A DNA stretch of 37,761 nt from Prevotella sp. (GCA_017548605.1 JAFYZT010000050.1:1-37761); one strand, 5' to 3'. Counted from the stretch's first letter, positions 15,091 to 24,451 are shown. Numbers and translations: made by a program. The notes: generated by a model from the sequence alone, not told the origin.

Positions 15091-18000
15091 CTATGACAAG
15101 TTATTCGTAGAAATATGGTATGCCAATCGTGCAATGCCACCTGTGAGGGGAATGAAGAACAGCGAGTCGTTTATTTCGGGGTTTTCCTCGTTTGCCATCA
15201 TTTCCTTTCTCTGCGCCACCACTTTATTGAAATCTTGTTCTGCCTTATCGGTGAGTACCGTTTTGAACTCATTGAATTCCCTTTCATTGTTCACTCCGAA
15301 GTACTTGGCAAAGCTGTATTTGCCGTTAAGAGAGAAGAAATAGTCAATGAACTTGCTATACTCTTCCATCACCTCATCCCGTACTTTCGGACTGATATCG
15401 GCATATCTTGGATTATTCACCTTGTCAAGCATTGGGGAGCCGGTTCTGAATATCGTGATGCCCTCAACATCATCAACGACAAAGCGCTGTCGCATGTTCA
15501 GTCCACCCTTGCAAGTTATCTCCTTCGGATTATCCACCAGCTTCAGTTCTACCTTTCCCTCATCGCCAAGAATATCGTTGAAAATAATTCTTGCCATGTT
15601 TTGGAGCACATCGATGCCTCCAATGAGTGTCAACACCTTGGAACCAGTACCACTCACCGTCACATAAGCCGGAGAGGACAGTTTTTTCTCTTTGAGCAGA
15701 TGCGCCGCATAGTTTATCTCTGCGGCATAGAACAACAGGAGTACTACTTTCATGGACTGGTTTGCGCGCAGTTCATCGCTAAACGACGCCCCTCTTCCTA
15801 TCATTCTCGGGTTTGAGTCAAGTGAATAGAGGAAAGACACAAATTCCGCGCTTGACCGTTTCGCTTTCGTGTAAACATCGTTCACACCCGGTATATCGCG
15901 CAACAGCTTATCGAACAGCGGAGCGAATGCTCTCATGAAGCCATTGTATTCCGTACTTCTTCCCATGAAATCGCCGTAAATGCTGTTTCCGGCAAACCTT
16001 ACCGACGAGATAGCCACTGCCGCATTACCTTGGTGGTAAACAACGAAGTCCGTGGTTCCTCCACCGATATCAAGTGACACCACCGGACGCGACTCTGCGT
16101 CAACATCCTCATTCATGGTGTAATAATAATACGGAGCCAGCGATTCCGGCACTTTCATCAGCCTGCATCCCTGCTGAGCGACCAGTTTCTTTGTCAACTT
16201 GCTCCATGCCCCTTCGAGCGATGCTATCTGATAAGGCTGCATACATACAGGATAGAACCAAGTGATGCCTGTACGCGCCAGGTTTCCCCCATTCATAAGC
16301 ACCTTGTTGCGTATCAGGAGCAACAACTCCTCGAAATACGCCTCAACGAGCAAATTATCGTTTTTAGTATCCGCCCATTTAAGGTCAGTGCGTGTAGTGT
16401 TATAGTCGTATGTATCCTCTTTTTCATAGTGGAATCCCACATTATAATCCGCCAGAGTCAGCGCATCACGTCCCTCCACGTTATGCCCCTCTCTGAAACA
16501 CAGGTTTGTTCGCATGGGGAAGTGAGCCACCTCACCTTGTGCGATGACCAATGGCAAGAACTCCTGCATGAATGCCTGTGCCGGTCCCCCATAGAACGAC
16601 TCCAATCCCTGCTCATCCATGCGTTTGACGGTTTGTTCGGAGAGAGAGTTCAGCGCGAGCACTTGTGTTTGCTCATATTCAACAGTAAGCGGTTTCGTCT
16701 GTTCGTCATCATCCGTCCTGTATTCCACATGCGTATTTGTCGTACCGAAGTCGACAGCGAAGTCGAACACCTTATTTCCTTGTTTTATCTCCCGGAACCT
16801 TGGTATGAGCACACCTTGGTCATTCCCATTACTTACTACCAGGTAGTCATATTCCTGGTCGAGACAGAAATAACGTGAAGCGAGGAAATGTTCCGTCTTG
16901 TCAGCCCTCTCGACCCTTGTTGTGTCGAGCGGAGCATCGTTCAGGTGTTTATATGGATATGCTGAATATTGGTATTGTTCTTTTCTGAACCCTTCTGTAT
17001 CCTCATCGACAAGATATATACGTTGGGGCGATGGCAGTTCATCATCGATGATATGGAACGACGGGAAGAGGAACAAATCGATTCTCGCCTCCACGACGGG
17101 GAACAGTCCTTGGTTAGCGTAGGATGCCGTGGACAATGGTGTATAGTCCCTTCGTAGTGTGATGTATCTACCTTTTTGCACAGGGATTCTTACTATTGCC
17201 CTCACCGTACCATCCGCCATGTTGTTGAGTTCGCATACAGGTTCAGCACTATTTCCCGCATAACCCATCACCGTTTGCACTTTGAGGTATTTGAATATCA
17301 GCGGTCTTAGGGGGAGAAGATACTGGCATTCATCATTCATCGTCCTACCCTCCCGATACAGTGCGTTTACGAAGGCCTTATCATTGATGGGGAACGGCAC
17401 TTTTATCAGTGAAGGTTGGAAGACGTCGTCAGCCGTAATATACGGATAAGGAGAACTATCGAAAGGCAGCGTCCGTTCCTCCAAAGGCCGTTTATCCTCA
17501 TTGGGAGCCGTCAACCGTGGCATCCACTCCACCGTAGTGTATTTCATCTGTTTTTCGAAATACGGTTCTTCCGGCAGTATGAGAGGCATTCGCTCGTTAT
17601 TCACCGTTTGTCTGTCGGCGAGAATACGGAAATCACTTTCTTCCGCTATGCGGTTTCCTTTTGCCGTCATCAGCGGCCATCCCCCAGGCAACAGAATTTG
17701 CGAAGCCCCTACCGCCAGTGGTTGGTAAAGCGACTGGTACATTGCCGGTGGCATGGCATTGACTTGGTTTTTGAAATCCGTGTCGTTGTCCAGCCTGAAG
17801 CACTCGTCGACATAAGCATAGAAATCATTAAACAATGCGTTGAATCCCTGTTGTTTAGCCATGAGGTACACAAACAGTTTGAATTCCCTGTCTCTGTCGC
17901 ACAATGCCCTGAACGTTCCATCCTCATCTTGTTGGAAAGCCTCGTGGTAATTACCCAACCAAATATTCTTCACATAAGAAAGGTCGTTTGGAGAAGCCAC

Positions 18001-18522
18001 AGTTACCGATGTCGGTGACGTAGCCCCCACAATATTCAATTGTCCGACGGCTCCATGTCCCACGAAATTGAGCATGTATATTTGTTGCATCTCATCGAAG
18101 TGAAATGCCTTTTCATCTTGCGAGAGGAACAGTTGCAACGTCTCCGCCACCGCCTTGTGTTCTGGAGTACCGTCAGCAGCCAGTTGTTGTAGCGAGTTGT
18201 TTTTATCCCACGCCACTATTTGGAAATACTTCTCGTACTTTGTTTTGTACCCAAAGAAAATCTCGAGTATGTCAAGCGCATTTGCCACCAATTTGTGGTA
18301 AATGGTGCTACCATGAGCATTTCCTCTTTGGGCACAATAAGCGAATGCTGTTTTTGTTAGTTCAAGTCCTGCGAAGGGCGTAGGAATGGAAGTGATAGGC
18401 AGGGAAGCCTTTGCCCCGTTAGGATCGTCGATTGCCTCAATGTCCTTTGCGCCCACTTGCGCTGTTTCCTGCCACCCGTCGATGGTATCTGCCCCTTTAT
18501 GGAATCTGAAGACGTAAGCCAT
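15091..18522 (-). CDS. large protein with actin/Hsp70-fold ATPase core
   Basis: A 1143-residue cytoplasmic protein with no signal or membrane helix. Its C-terminal half has the three nucleotide-binding motifs of the actin/Hsp70/sugar-kinase superfamily: phosphate-1 VDFGTTNTH (about residues 590-598), phosphate-2 LDIGGGTTDFVVY (about 817-829) and the adenosine motif VSGTGSKVL (about 956-964). The N-terminal 580 residues have no recognisable domain. Large size and layout recall the SrfB-like group of actin-fold proteins, but I cannot confirm homology. The start is 7 bases after the tubulin-like gene stop, so the two are probably made together. An ATP-dependent filament, chaperone or switch role is inferred. 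Confidence 0.8.
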   Translation of the reverse strand: MAYVFRFHKGADTIDGWQETAQVGAKDIEAIDDPNGAKASLPITSIPTPFAGLELTKTAFAYCAQRGNAHGSTIYHKLVANALDILEIFFGYKTKYEKYFQIVAWDKNNSLQQLAADGTPEHKAVAETLQLFLSQDEKAFHFDEMQQIYMLNFVGHGAVGQLNIVGATSPTSVTVASPNDLSYVKNIWLGNYHEAFQQDEDGTFRALCDRDREFKLFVYLMAKQQGFNALFNDFYAYVDECFRLDNDTDFKNQVNAMPPAMYQSLYQPLAVGASQILLPGGWPLMTAKGNRIAEESDFRILADRQTVNNERMPLILPEEPYFEKQMKYTTVEWMPRLTAPNEDKRPLEERTLPFDSSPYPYITADDVFQPSLIKVPFPINDKAFVNALYREGRTMNDECQYLLPLRPLIFKYLKVQTVMGYAGNSAEPVCELNNMADGTVRAIVRIPVQKGRYITLRRDYTPLSTASYANQGLFPVVEARIDLFLFPSFHIIDDELPSPQRIYLVDEDTEGFRKEQYQYSAYPYKHLNDAPLDTTRVERADKTEHFLASRYFCLDQEYDYLVVSNGNDQGVLIPRFREIKQGNKVFDFAVDFGTTNTHVEYRTDDDEQTKPLTVEYEQTQVLALNSLSEQTVKRMDEQGLESFYGGPAQAFMQEFLPLVIAQGEVAHFPMRTNLCFREGHNVEGRDALTLADYNVGFHYEKEDTYDYNTTRTDLKWADTKNDNLLVEAYFEELLLLIRNKVLMNGGNLARTGITWFYPVCMQPYQIASLEGAWSKLTKKLVAQQGCRLMKVPESLAPYYYYTMNEDVDAESRPVVSLDIGGGTTDFVVYHQGNAAVAISSVRFAGNSIYGDFMGRSTEYNGFMRAFAPLFDKLLRDIPGVNDVYTKAKRSSAEFVSFLYSLDSNPRMIGRGASFSDELRANQSMKVVLLLFYAAEINYAAHLLKEKKLSSPAYVTVSGTGSKVLTLIGGIDVLQNMARIIFNDILGDEGKVELKLVDNPKEITCKGGLNMRQRFVVDDVEGITIFRTGSPMLDKVNNPRYADISPKVRDEVMEEYSKFIDYFFSLNGKYSFAKYFGVNNEREFNEFKTVLTDKAEQDFNKVVAQRKEMMANEENPEINDSLFFIPLTGGIARLAYHISTNNLS

Positions 18523-18529
18523 ATTCTGT

Positions 18530-19987
18530 TCAGAAGTTGAATTTTCGTTTTATCACGTTGTTAATGGCCGTTTCATGAACGGTGATGAAAAAGTTGTATG
18601 CGTCGAGTCCTTTGATTTTTTTCATCGACACATCCGATATCTCCGAGTCAACGGCTGGGAATCCCTGCAAGTTTTTCCCCAGCCACTTATCAATCTTCGA
18701 AGTTTTCTTCGGGTGTATATGGTTGATAGTGTCGAAGATGTCCGCCTCTGCAGGGTATAGTTCGAAGGGTTGGAAAGAGCGTTGGTTGTCCGACATTTCC
18801 TTTAGCCAATGCGCCCGGTATTCATCGAGGAACTGTCCTAAATCGATGAAGAAAGGATCGGAGAAAGACACCCCCTTCATCTGTTGGGTCTTAGTCCACG
18901 CATATTTTTTAGTCTCTTGGAAATGTTCGAGATAGAACCTAGCAAACACGAAGAAGCTTACCATTTCCTTTCCCATCACAGAGAAAGTAGCCGGTCCGAG
19001 GTCAGGCAATGTTATCGGGTTCAGGTCTTCGCGCACTGCGAATTCGCGGAACGAGGTGCCTCCGTTCTTTTTATGTCTGATGTCAGCCTTGGCGAAGTCG
19101 ACAATACCCAGAGCAGCCGCCATTTCCACGAAATGAGCGTTGTTTTTCTGCTCCGTAGCCCCTTCCACGTTGTTATACCTGTTTTTGATGACATCGCACA
19201 TATAGTAGAGCGCATCGACATCAAGGTTTCCGATATAGTATTTCAGAGCCGCCTTCGTTTTCGACATGAACGTTTCCATTTTTATCTGGCTCTCCTTGTC
19301 GTCTTTTAGTCCAAAATACGGCAATACCGTGACGGCTCCTATTGGAGCGTTTGCTATTGCCGCTGAGTTGGGAATGTCAAGCGATTCCGCTTCACGCATT
19401 GTTTTTTGCAGCAATGGAAATCCTGCCGCCCCCGTACCACCGAAAATACTGGAAATAATAAATATGCGGTCGCCCGTTTGGAAATGCTGCATAAGTTCAA
19501 TGAGCGACTTCGTGTTCTGGGGATCGTTAAGCACTATTGAGCCCATGTTCGGATTTCCCTTGAACCCCACGTCGAGTGGTGTCTGTAGGTTTTGGTCAGA
19601 GAACAGCAGCGAGAGCAGTGCCTGATTGGGGTCGGGTTGTCCTTCCGTCGTGAATCTGTTGAAAGCGATGTAGTCGGAGAACTTCATGTTCGCCACATTA
19701 TTGAGGTGCAGTCGGAAGTTTGTGTCCATATCGTCAATATCGACATGGAAATAACCGTTTTTCTCCGCTCTGTTGTCGAACTTCAGGTGTTGTCGTATTT
19801 TCCTATACAATTGCATGATGCCGATGGTTCGACTCAGGTCACCGTTTGAGCTATCCGGGTCGATGATGACCGGTACCACGGTATCAATATCTGGTCCCAG
19901 TGAGACTCCAGAAGCGAGCAGCATGGTGAGGGAACGCAATACTCTTGCACCTGTTCCTCCAATGCCATATATATACAGTTTGCTCAT
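18530..19987 (-). CDS. tubulin/FtsZ-like GTPase candidate
   Basis: A 485-residue protein starting with a strand and GIGGTGAR loop (residues 8-15), equivalent to the T1 nucleotide loop. An acidic loop IIDPDSSNGD (41-50) follows, and IISSIFGGTGAAGFP (about 178-191) matches the tubulin signature (G)GGTG[SA]G. This is the pattern of the bacterial tubulin-like family annotated as tubulin-like domain proteins. About 290 residues follow the signature; no clear catalytic T7 loop could be identified by eye, so GTPase activity and polymerisation are inference. It is the third gene of a five-gene operon, followed after 7 bases by the actin-like protein. Confidence 0.78.
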   Translation of the reverse strand: MSKLYIYGIGGTGARVLRSLTMLLASGVSLGPDIDTVVPVIIDPDSSNGDLSRTIGIMQLYRKIRQHLKFDNRAEKNGYFHVDIDDMDTNFRLHLNNVANMKFSDYIAFNRFTTEGQPDPNQALLSLLFSDQNLQTPLDVGFKGNPNMGSIVLNDPQNTKSLIELMQHFQTGDRIFIISSIFGGTGAAGFPLLQKTMREAESLDIPNSAAIANAPIGAVTVLPYFGLKDDKESQIKMETFMSKTKAALKYYIGNLDVDALYYMCDVIKNRYNNVEGATEQKNNAHFVEMAAALGIVDFAKADIRHKKNGGTSFREFAVREDLNPITLPDLGPATFSVMGKEMVSFFVFARFYLEHFQETKKYAWTKTQQMKGVSFSDPFFIDLGQFLDEYRAHWLKEMSDNQRSFQPFELYPAEADIFDTINHIHPKKTSKIDKWLGKNLQGFPAVDSEISDVSMKKIKGLDAYNFFITVHETAINNVIKRKFNF

Positions 19988-20041
19988 TCTTTTATTTAGG
20001 GAAGCTATTAGGAAGTTAATGGAAAGTTAAAGTGGCAGTCC

Positions 20042-20458
20042 TCAGAAAGGGATGTTTCTACATCTGCTGCTGAATGATTTGAAAATGATGGAAAAGATGA
20101 CGAAGAACAATGCCGCCCAAGCGAATACGATGACACCAAAAGTAGTATAGTCTTCAACTCCGATATCGGCATTGTGAATGTTTTGCATGAAGAGATATCC
20201 ATGCAGCTTCGTTCTTGCTATAAGCAGAGAGATGACCGTGCAGGCCACTGCCGTTATTCCTCCGATCATCGCCCATTTGCTGTTTCTGGCCAGAAGAATA
20301 TGGTCGAGGATAATGTAATATACGAATGCTACAGCCACAGGCAGCAGCAGTGTGACGTAAAACACGGAGCCATAGACATCGGCTTGGTACATATATTTAG
20401 AGAAATCGCCAAGGTAGGCACCTCCAAATAATTCAAATATATCTGTTGTAAATTCCAT
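20042..20458 (-). CDS. small three-helix membrane protein
   Basis: A 138-residue integral membrane protein with three hydrophobic segments: about residues 28-50 (YGSVFYVTLLLPVAVAFVYY), 62-80 (WAMIGGITAVACTVISLLIA) and 106-128 (VIVFAWAALFFVIFSIIF), plus a short basic C-terminal tail. Start 20458 (MEFTTDIFELFGG) is chosen over an upstream ATG at 20500 that adds a Cys/His-rich, family-untypical stretch. It lies between the vWA-like and tubulin-like genes and is a candidate membrane anchor. No family is recognised. Confidence 0.65.
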   Translation of the reverse strand: MEFTTDIFELFGGAYLGDFSKYMYQADVYGSVFYVTLLLPVAVAFVYYIILDHILLARNSKWAMIGGITAVACTVISLLIARTKLHGYLFMQNIHNADIGVEDYTTFGVIVFAWAALFFVIFSIIFKSFSSRCRNIPF

Positions 20459-20528
20459 CTGTTTGATAGTTATTGATGAGCCGCAACGATGTTGCGGCAA
20501 AGGATACTCTAGTATTGTTCAGTTCGAA

Positions 20529-21830
20529 TCAGTCGTAGTGGGCAACGCGGATTTTGAGTCGGAATATATCTTTGTCGTTACCACCTTTTACGTTGTGGAA
20601 TGCCCCGAATATTCCTTCCACCATTTCATATAGTGCATAGGATTTATGGGGTGCCGGGTATCCCATGAGATGTTTATTGTAGCTGCACTCGCTCACCCAT
20701 TTCGGTATGCGGTTTTTGAGCACCAGTGTTATCTCCGGTGCATAGCTATCGTTGCCTGTTCCTATTTGCACACATATTGGCCTTTGGAAGAAGTCACATT
20801 CCGTGAATTTTGACTTATCGTTGATATCGAGGAGTCGGTATTGGGCAGGCAACACCTCATAGTTGGCCGAGTCAAGCACATATTCACGATCGGCGAATAG
20901 TTGTTCTATGCCCAATCCCACAGCGAATTTCAACGAATTAGCATCCTGATCTGTTGTGAAGTTATGAATATTCAATCCGTCATGTTCGGGTTGTATTCGC
21001 AATGCGTTTGTGAACCCAGAGGTGAACACACGGGCCGTTTGGTTGTCAAGGTCCCAAGTCTTCTCAGAAGAGAGCATATATTTATGTTTCAACCCCGGCA
21101 TTCCCGTTGGTGTATTTTCCAGTTCAAGGTGAGCATTCAAATCAGCCAGTCTGTCCTTATCTCCCATGAATATAAAGAAATAAGGTCGTTTTCCATAGTA
21201 CGGCATACCCACATTTCCCTCATAATGAGTACCTTGGAACATCGACTCCATTTGCAGGATAATAACTCCGAATTCTCGTTTATTATCCTGAGCCCGTTTT
21301 ATCGCTTTCATGAATGTTCCCGTTGTAGCGCTTGAAGCTCCGGACAGCAGATTTCCCACATTGTCAACATCGTAGACACAATCGCTCACGAGCACACTAA
21401 CCGTATCGCCATTGGTACGGTCGAGAAGGAGTTTGAAAATCTTGTTGAGGTCCGTATTCCCTGTATGTCCCACTTTCATACTGGTGGTGTTCAGGCGCAG
21501 CACGAAATTGTTGAGATCCTGGCAAATTGGTGCGTCGTACACATCGTCGTTCACGAATAACAGTTTTGTGTCGTCGTAGTATCCGTCGGCTTTTGCCAAG
21601 AGGTGCCCGAGTGCGTTTTTGAACTGCGTATTAAGAGTTACAAATCCATCCATGGAACCTGAGTTTTCCATGTAAATACGCACAACAGGTTTTCCTGCCA
21701 CCATTTGAGCGGTGTCAGGAGGAAGGAAATGTCCATCGGTATTTCTTCTGTCAGACTTGTGTCCAATGAGATACAATGTTAATCCCACGACAGCTATCAA
21801 GAGCAGAAGAGCCCAAGACTTACGTTGCAT
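20529..21830 (-). CDS. membrane-anchored vWA-like protein
   Basis: A 433-residue protein with a single N-terminal membrane helix (residues 6-22) and the rest outside the cytoplasm or on the periplasmic side. A von Willebrand A-type domain begins at about residue 49: VVRIYMENSGSMDG carries a MIDAS-like motif in which the first Asp of DxSxS is Glu55 (E-N-S57-G-S59), T126-D127 in HTGNTDLNK supplies the second site, and D150 in SVLVSD the third. The C-terminal 250 residues have no known domain. It is the first gene of the operon, led by a full promoter, and probably binds partners in a metal-dependent way. Confidence 0.75.
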   Translation of the reverse strand: MQRKSWALLLLIAVVGLTLYLIGHKSDRRNTDGHFLPPDTAQMVAGKPVVRIYMENSGSMDGFVTLNTQFKNALGHLLAKADGYYDDTKLLFVNDDVYDAPICQDLNNFVLRLNTTSMKVGHTGNTDLNKIFKLLLDRTNGDTVSVLVSDCVYDVDNVGNLLSGASSATTGTFMKAIKRAQDNKREFGVIILQMESMFQGTHYEGNVGMPYYGKRPYFFIFMGDKDRLADLNAHLELENTPTGMPGLKHKYMLSSEKTWDLDNQTARVFTSGFTNALRIQPEHDGLNIHNFTTDQDANSLKFAVGLGIEQLFADREYVLDSANYEVLPAQYRLLDINDKSKFTECDFFQRPICVQIGTGNDSYAPEITLVLKNRIPKWVSECSYNKHLMGYPAPHKSYALYEMVEGIFGAFHNVKGGNDKDIFRLKIRVAHYD

Positions 21831-21855
21831 GTGTTAATAATTTGTTCGAACGGTG

Positions 21856-21886
21856 CAAATTTACGCAAAAAAAATGAATTGCCCAA
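21856..21886 (-). promoter_or_regulatory. promoter of the five-gene cytoskeletal-like operon
   Basis: On the minus strand TTG (21886-21884), 20 bases, TAAATTTG (21863-21856), a full Bacteroidota match, leaving a leader of about 20 bases. No further promoter of this form was noticed between the five genes, supporting one transcript. Confidence 0.78.
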
Positions 21887-21936
21887 AAAAGGAGGGAAGA
21901 AATGAGGGATGAGCGAAGGGTGACAAAAGAAGAAAA

Positions 21937-21955
21937 GCCACGGCGATGCCGTGGC
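21937..21955 (-). terminator. terminator of the TonB-dependent receptor gene
   Basis: GCCACGGC-GAT-GCCGTGGC stem (8 bp) followed on the minus strand by TTTTCTTCTTTT, a good rho-independent terminator. It separates the receptor gene from the vWA operon promoter. Confidence 0.85.
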
Positions 21956-22008
21956 CTATGAAGAAAAGAGGAGTGGGATAAGTGACAGAGATGATAAGGG
22001 ATAAGGGG

Positions 22009-24432
22009 TTAGAAATGGAGACGTACGTCAACACCCATCTGGAAAGGATTTCCTCTTTGGGTGAAGAAGTATTTTTCACTAGATGCCGCAGATGGCACAG
22101 CGAATGTGGCATAATGCGTATCGGTGATGTTTCGCGCCCACAAGCTCAAGTTCATTACTCCGAAGTCTGCATCGGCATGTGCGCCGAGCAGTGCGTAGAA
22201 TTTCTGTGAACAAGTATTTGCCTCATCCCAATATGTTTTTCCTTGCCCATTGACATTTGCTCCGATAGTCAGTGCTTTGAGGGCACCAGTCAGGAAAGGC
22301 CACGTATAGTCAGCAGCAGCACTTAGCGTATGCTCCGGAACGTAAGGCACCCGGTTGTCTTTGTAGTCAATGACCACCGTATTACCCTCTATTGTCTGTT
22401 CATCGTTGTATTCCTTGAACACAGCATGGGTATAGCCGTAATTCAGCGACCATGCCAGTCGGTCGTCGAAGGCGCTCCCTTGCAGAGAAGCCTCCACACC
22501 ACAGCTGTAGCTCTTTCCCGCATTGACCATTCGCCTTCCAAAGCCATAGTTACCTGCCATGACTGACAGCTGCTGGTTTCTCACCTGCATGTAATAAGCA
22601 CTGAGGTCAAGGTGCAGACTATTGTCGAAGAGGTTGAGGTGCGAACCCATTTCATAGTTCCAGCTCACTTCCGGTTTGTAAACGATGGTCTGTCGAATGC
22701 GGTCGTATGCTTCTTCATCATGTTCCACTGTATAGTCGCCCCTCATGGCATCCTGTCGGTGGGCATTCAGTTCCGTTTGGAGAATGTCGGAGAACATCTG
22801 AATATTGAACCCTCCAGCACGATATCCTTTGCTCACAGTAGCATAGATGTTACTCTGATGGTCGTCAATGCGGTAGGTAAGTCCAAATTTCGGCAACAAT
22901 TGGTTAAACGAGTCGTGTTCTTTATGTTGCAGCACCGACAACAGTGTGTATGTTGCCTCCGTACCCATGACATTTGCAGTCATAGCCATGGTCGCATTGG
23001 TATCGTAGTTGATATTCACGCGGTTGAAATCATATCTTAGTCCGATATTCGCCGTCAGTCTGTCCGTCAATTCGAATGTTGATTCATGGAACAGTCCGAA
23101 GTTGAACTGCGGTGTTCGGAACGTCCCTGGCACGAACATCGACACATCCATCGACACACCACCCGCTTTTTCTATGGCAGACTTCGCCACTGCCAGTGCA
23201 GCTGCTTCAGGCATGCCCTGCTGTATCATCCTTTGTGCCATGGAATTAACCATAGCATTATACATTGCCGATTGAATGCCATTGGCGATAGGTGCAGTCA
23301 TCGCCTCTCCGAAATAGACAGGTGCCCATGTCTTGAGCCACTGTTGTGACAAGAACAGGCCCGCTGTCCAATGATACATACCCTGTCGGTTTCCCTTAAA
23401 CACCAGTTCCTCTGAAAGTGCGTTTTGGAACTGCCGTTGTTCTAAGTGCATAAAATCCTCGGGCAGGTAATCCTGGTCCATGAGCATATAGTCTTTGAGG
23501 TATTGGTAGGATGTCGTGGAATAGATATCGAAGCCATTTCCTTGCCACATTAGATTCAGAGCATTATTGAAGATGTTTCTCCTGTAATTGCCCTGGTAAT
23601 TTGTGGAAGGACTTGCCACACGTCCGTTCTCTTCATTGAGGATACCATAGGGGAAACCGTTTTGCCGGACATACTGATAATCAGCAATGAAGTCGATGTT
23701 TAATCTGTTTGTCGGATTGTAAATCATTCTCAGTTTCGCACCGGCTTCATTTGTCTTGTCTGCCCTCTCGTCATTATATTGATTTCGGAAGAACCCGTTC
23801 TGTCCTTGATAGAACGCCCCGATGGAGAACGCCACCTTGTCGGAGAGTCGCGAATAATGTGCCACCTCCACATTTCTATAGAAACGTGAAGCCAATCCGA
23901 GATGTATGTCCGTCCCTTGGTATCTATATGGGTTTTTGGAGTATATACGCACCAGTCCACCCTCCGTATTCTGTCCATAGAGCGTCCCCTGCGGTCCACG
24001 CAGGACATCGACTCTTTCCACCTCATACAAATGGGTATTGAATGCTCCTTTCGAAAGCAGAGGCATGCCATCGACATAGATTCCCACGGCAGGGCTGTTG
24101 ACACGTGAGCCAATGCCACGGATATACATCGACGAAGTGAGCCTTGCTCCATATTGCGGCATGGTGAACGACGGAACGTAGGCAGACAGTTCCCTGAGGT
24201 CAGTCACCTGCAGTCGTTGCATATCAGTTTTTGAAAACATCGATGCGCTGAGCGCCTGTTTTCTAAGTTGATAGGTCTCTTTGGGCTGTGATATGACCAG
24301 CACCTCGTCAAGGTCATGAACCCTGGAGCTGTCGGTCATAATCTCATCATCAACGGGATTGTTTTCATCGATAGCCATCGATGTAGTAGCCATGGCAAGC
24401 AATGCCATAAAGAAGAAAACTCTTGTAAACAT
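22009..24432 (-). CDS. TonB-dependent outer membrane receptor
   Basis: An 807-residue outer-membrane beta-barrel receptor with signal peptide (FFFMALLAMATTSMA). A TonB-box-like stretch (LDEVLVISQ) precedes the plug domain, with RGIGSRVNSPAVGIYVDGMPL and VERVDVLRGPQGTLYGQNTEGG as its conserved motifs; the barrel follows and ends with the terminal-phenylalanine strand GVDVRLHF. There is no N-terminal carboxypeptidase-like domain and no SusD partner, so it resembles siderophore/cobalamin-type receptors rather than SusC. A helical Ala/Met-rich stretch of about 55 residues near residue 380-440 is an unusual extracellular-loop insertion. A full promoter lies upstream. Substrate unknown. Confidence 0.9.
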   Translation of the reverse strand: MFTRVFFFMALLAMATTSMAIDENNPVDDEIMTDSSRVHDLDEVLVISQPKETYQLRKQALSASMFSKTDMQRLQVTDLRELSAYVPSFTMPQYGARLTSSMYIRGIGSRVNSPAVGIYVDGMPLLSKGAFNTHLYEVERVDVLRGPQGTLYGQNTEGGLVRIYSKNPYRYQGTDIHLGLASRFYRNVEVAHYSRLSDKVAFSIGAFYQGQNGFFRNQYNDERADKTNEAGAKLRMIYNPTNRLNIDFIADYQYVRQNGFPYGILNEENGRVASPSTNYQGNYRRNIFNNALNLMWQGNGFDIYSTTSYQYLKDYMLMDQDYLPEDFMHLEQRQFQNALSEELVFKGNRQGMYHWTAGLFLSQQWLKTWAPVYFGEAMTAPIANGIQSAMYNAMVNSMAQRMIQQGMPEAAALAVAKSAIEKAGGVSMDVSMFVPGTFRTPQFNFGLFHESTFELTDRLTANIGLRYDFNRVNINYDTNATMAMTANVMGTEATYTLLSVLQHKEHDSFNQLLPKFGLTYRIDDHQSNIYATVSKGYRAGGFNIQMFSDILQTELNAHRQDAMRGDYTVEHDEEAYDRIRQTIVYKPEVSWNYEMGSHLNLFDNSLHLDLSAYYMQVRNQQLSVMAGNYGFGRRMVNAGKSYSCGVEASLQGSAFDDRLAWSLNYGYTHAVFKEYNDEQTIEGNTVVIDYKDNRVPYVPEHTLSAAADYTWPFLTGALKALTIGANVNGQGKTYWDEANTCSQKFYALLGAHADADFGVMNLSLWARNITDTHYATFAVPSAASSEKYFFTQRGNPFQMGVDVRLHF

Positions 24433-24451
24433 GTTTCGTAAAAAATTTTTG

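Noticed and set aside
15115-15816. A 233-codon open frame on the plus strand
   Set aside because: It lies wholly antisense to the actin-like ATPase gene, has no promoter, ribosome site or recognisable protein features, and its composition is that of a shadow frame.
17416-18018. A 200-codon open frame on the plus strand
   Set aside because: Antisense to the same large gene, with Arg/His/Phe-rich, unstructured sequence and no family motif; a shadow of the true frame.
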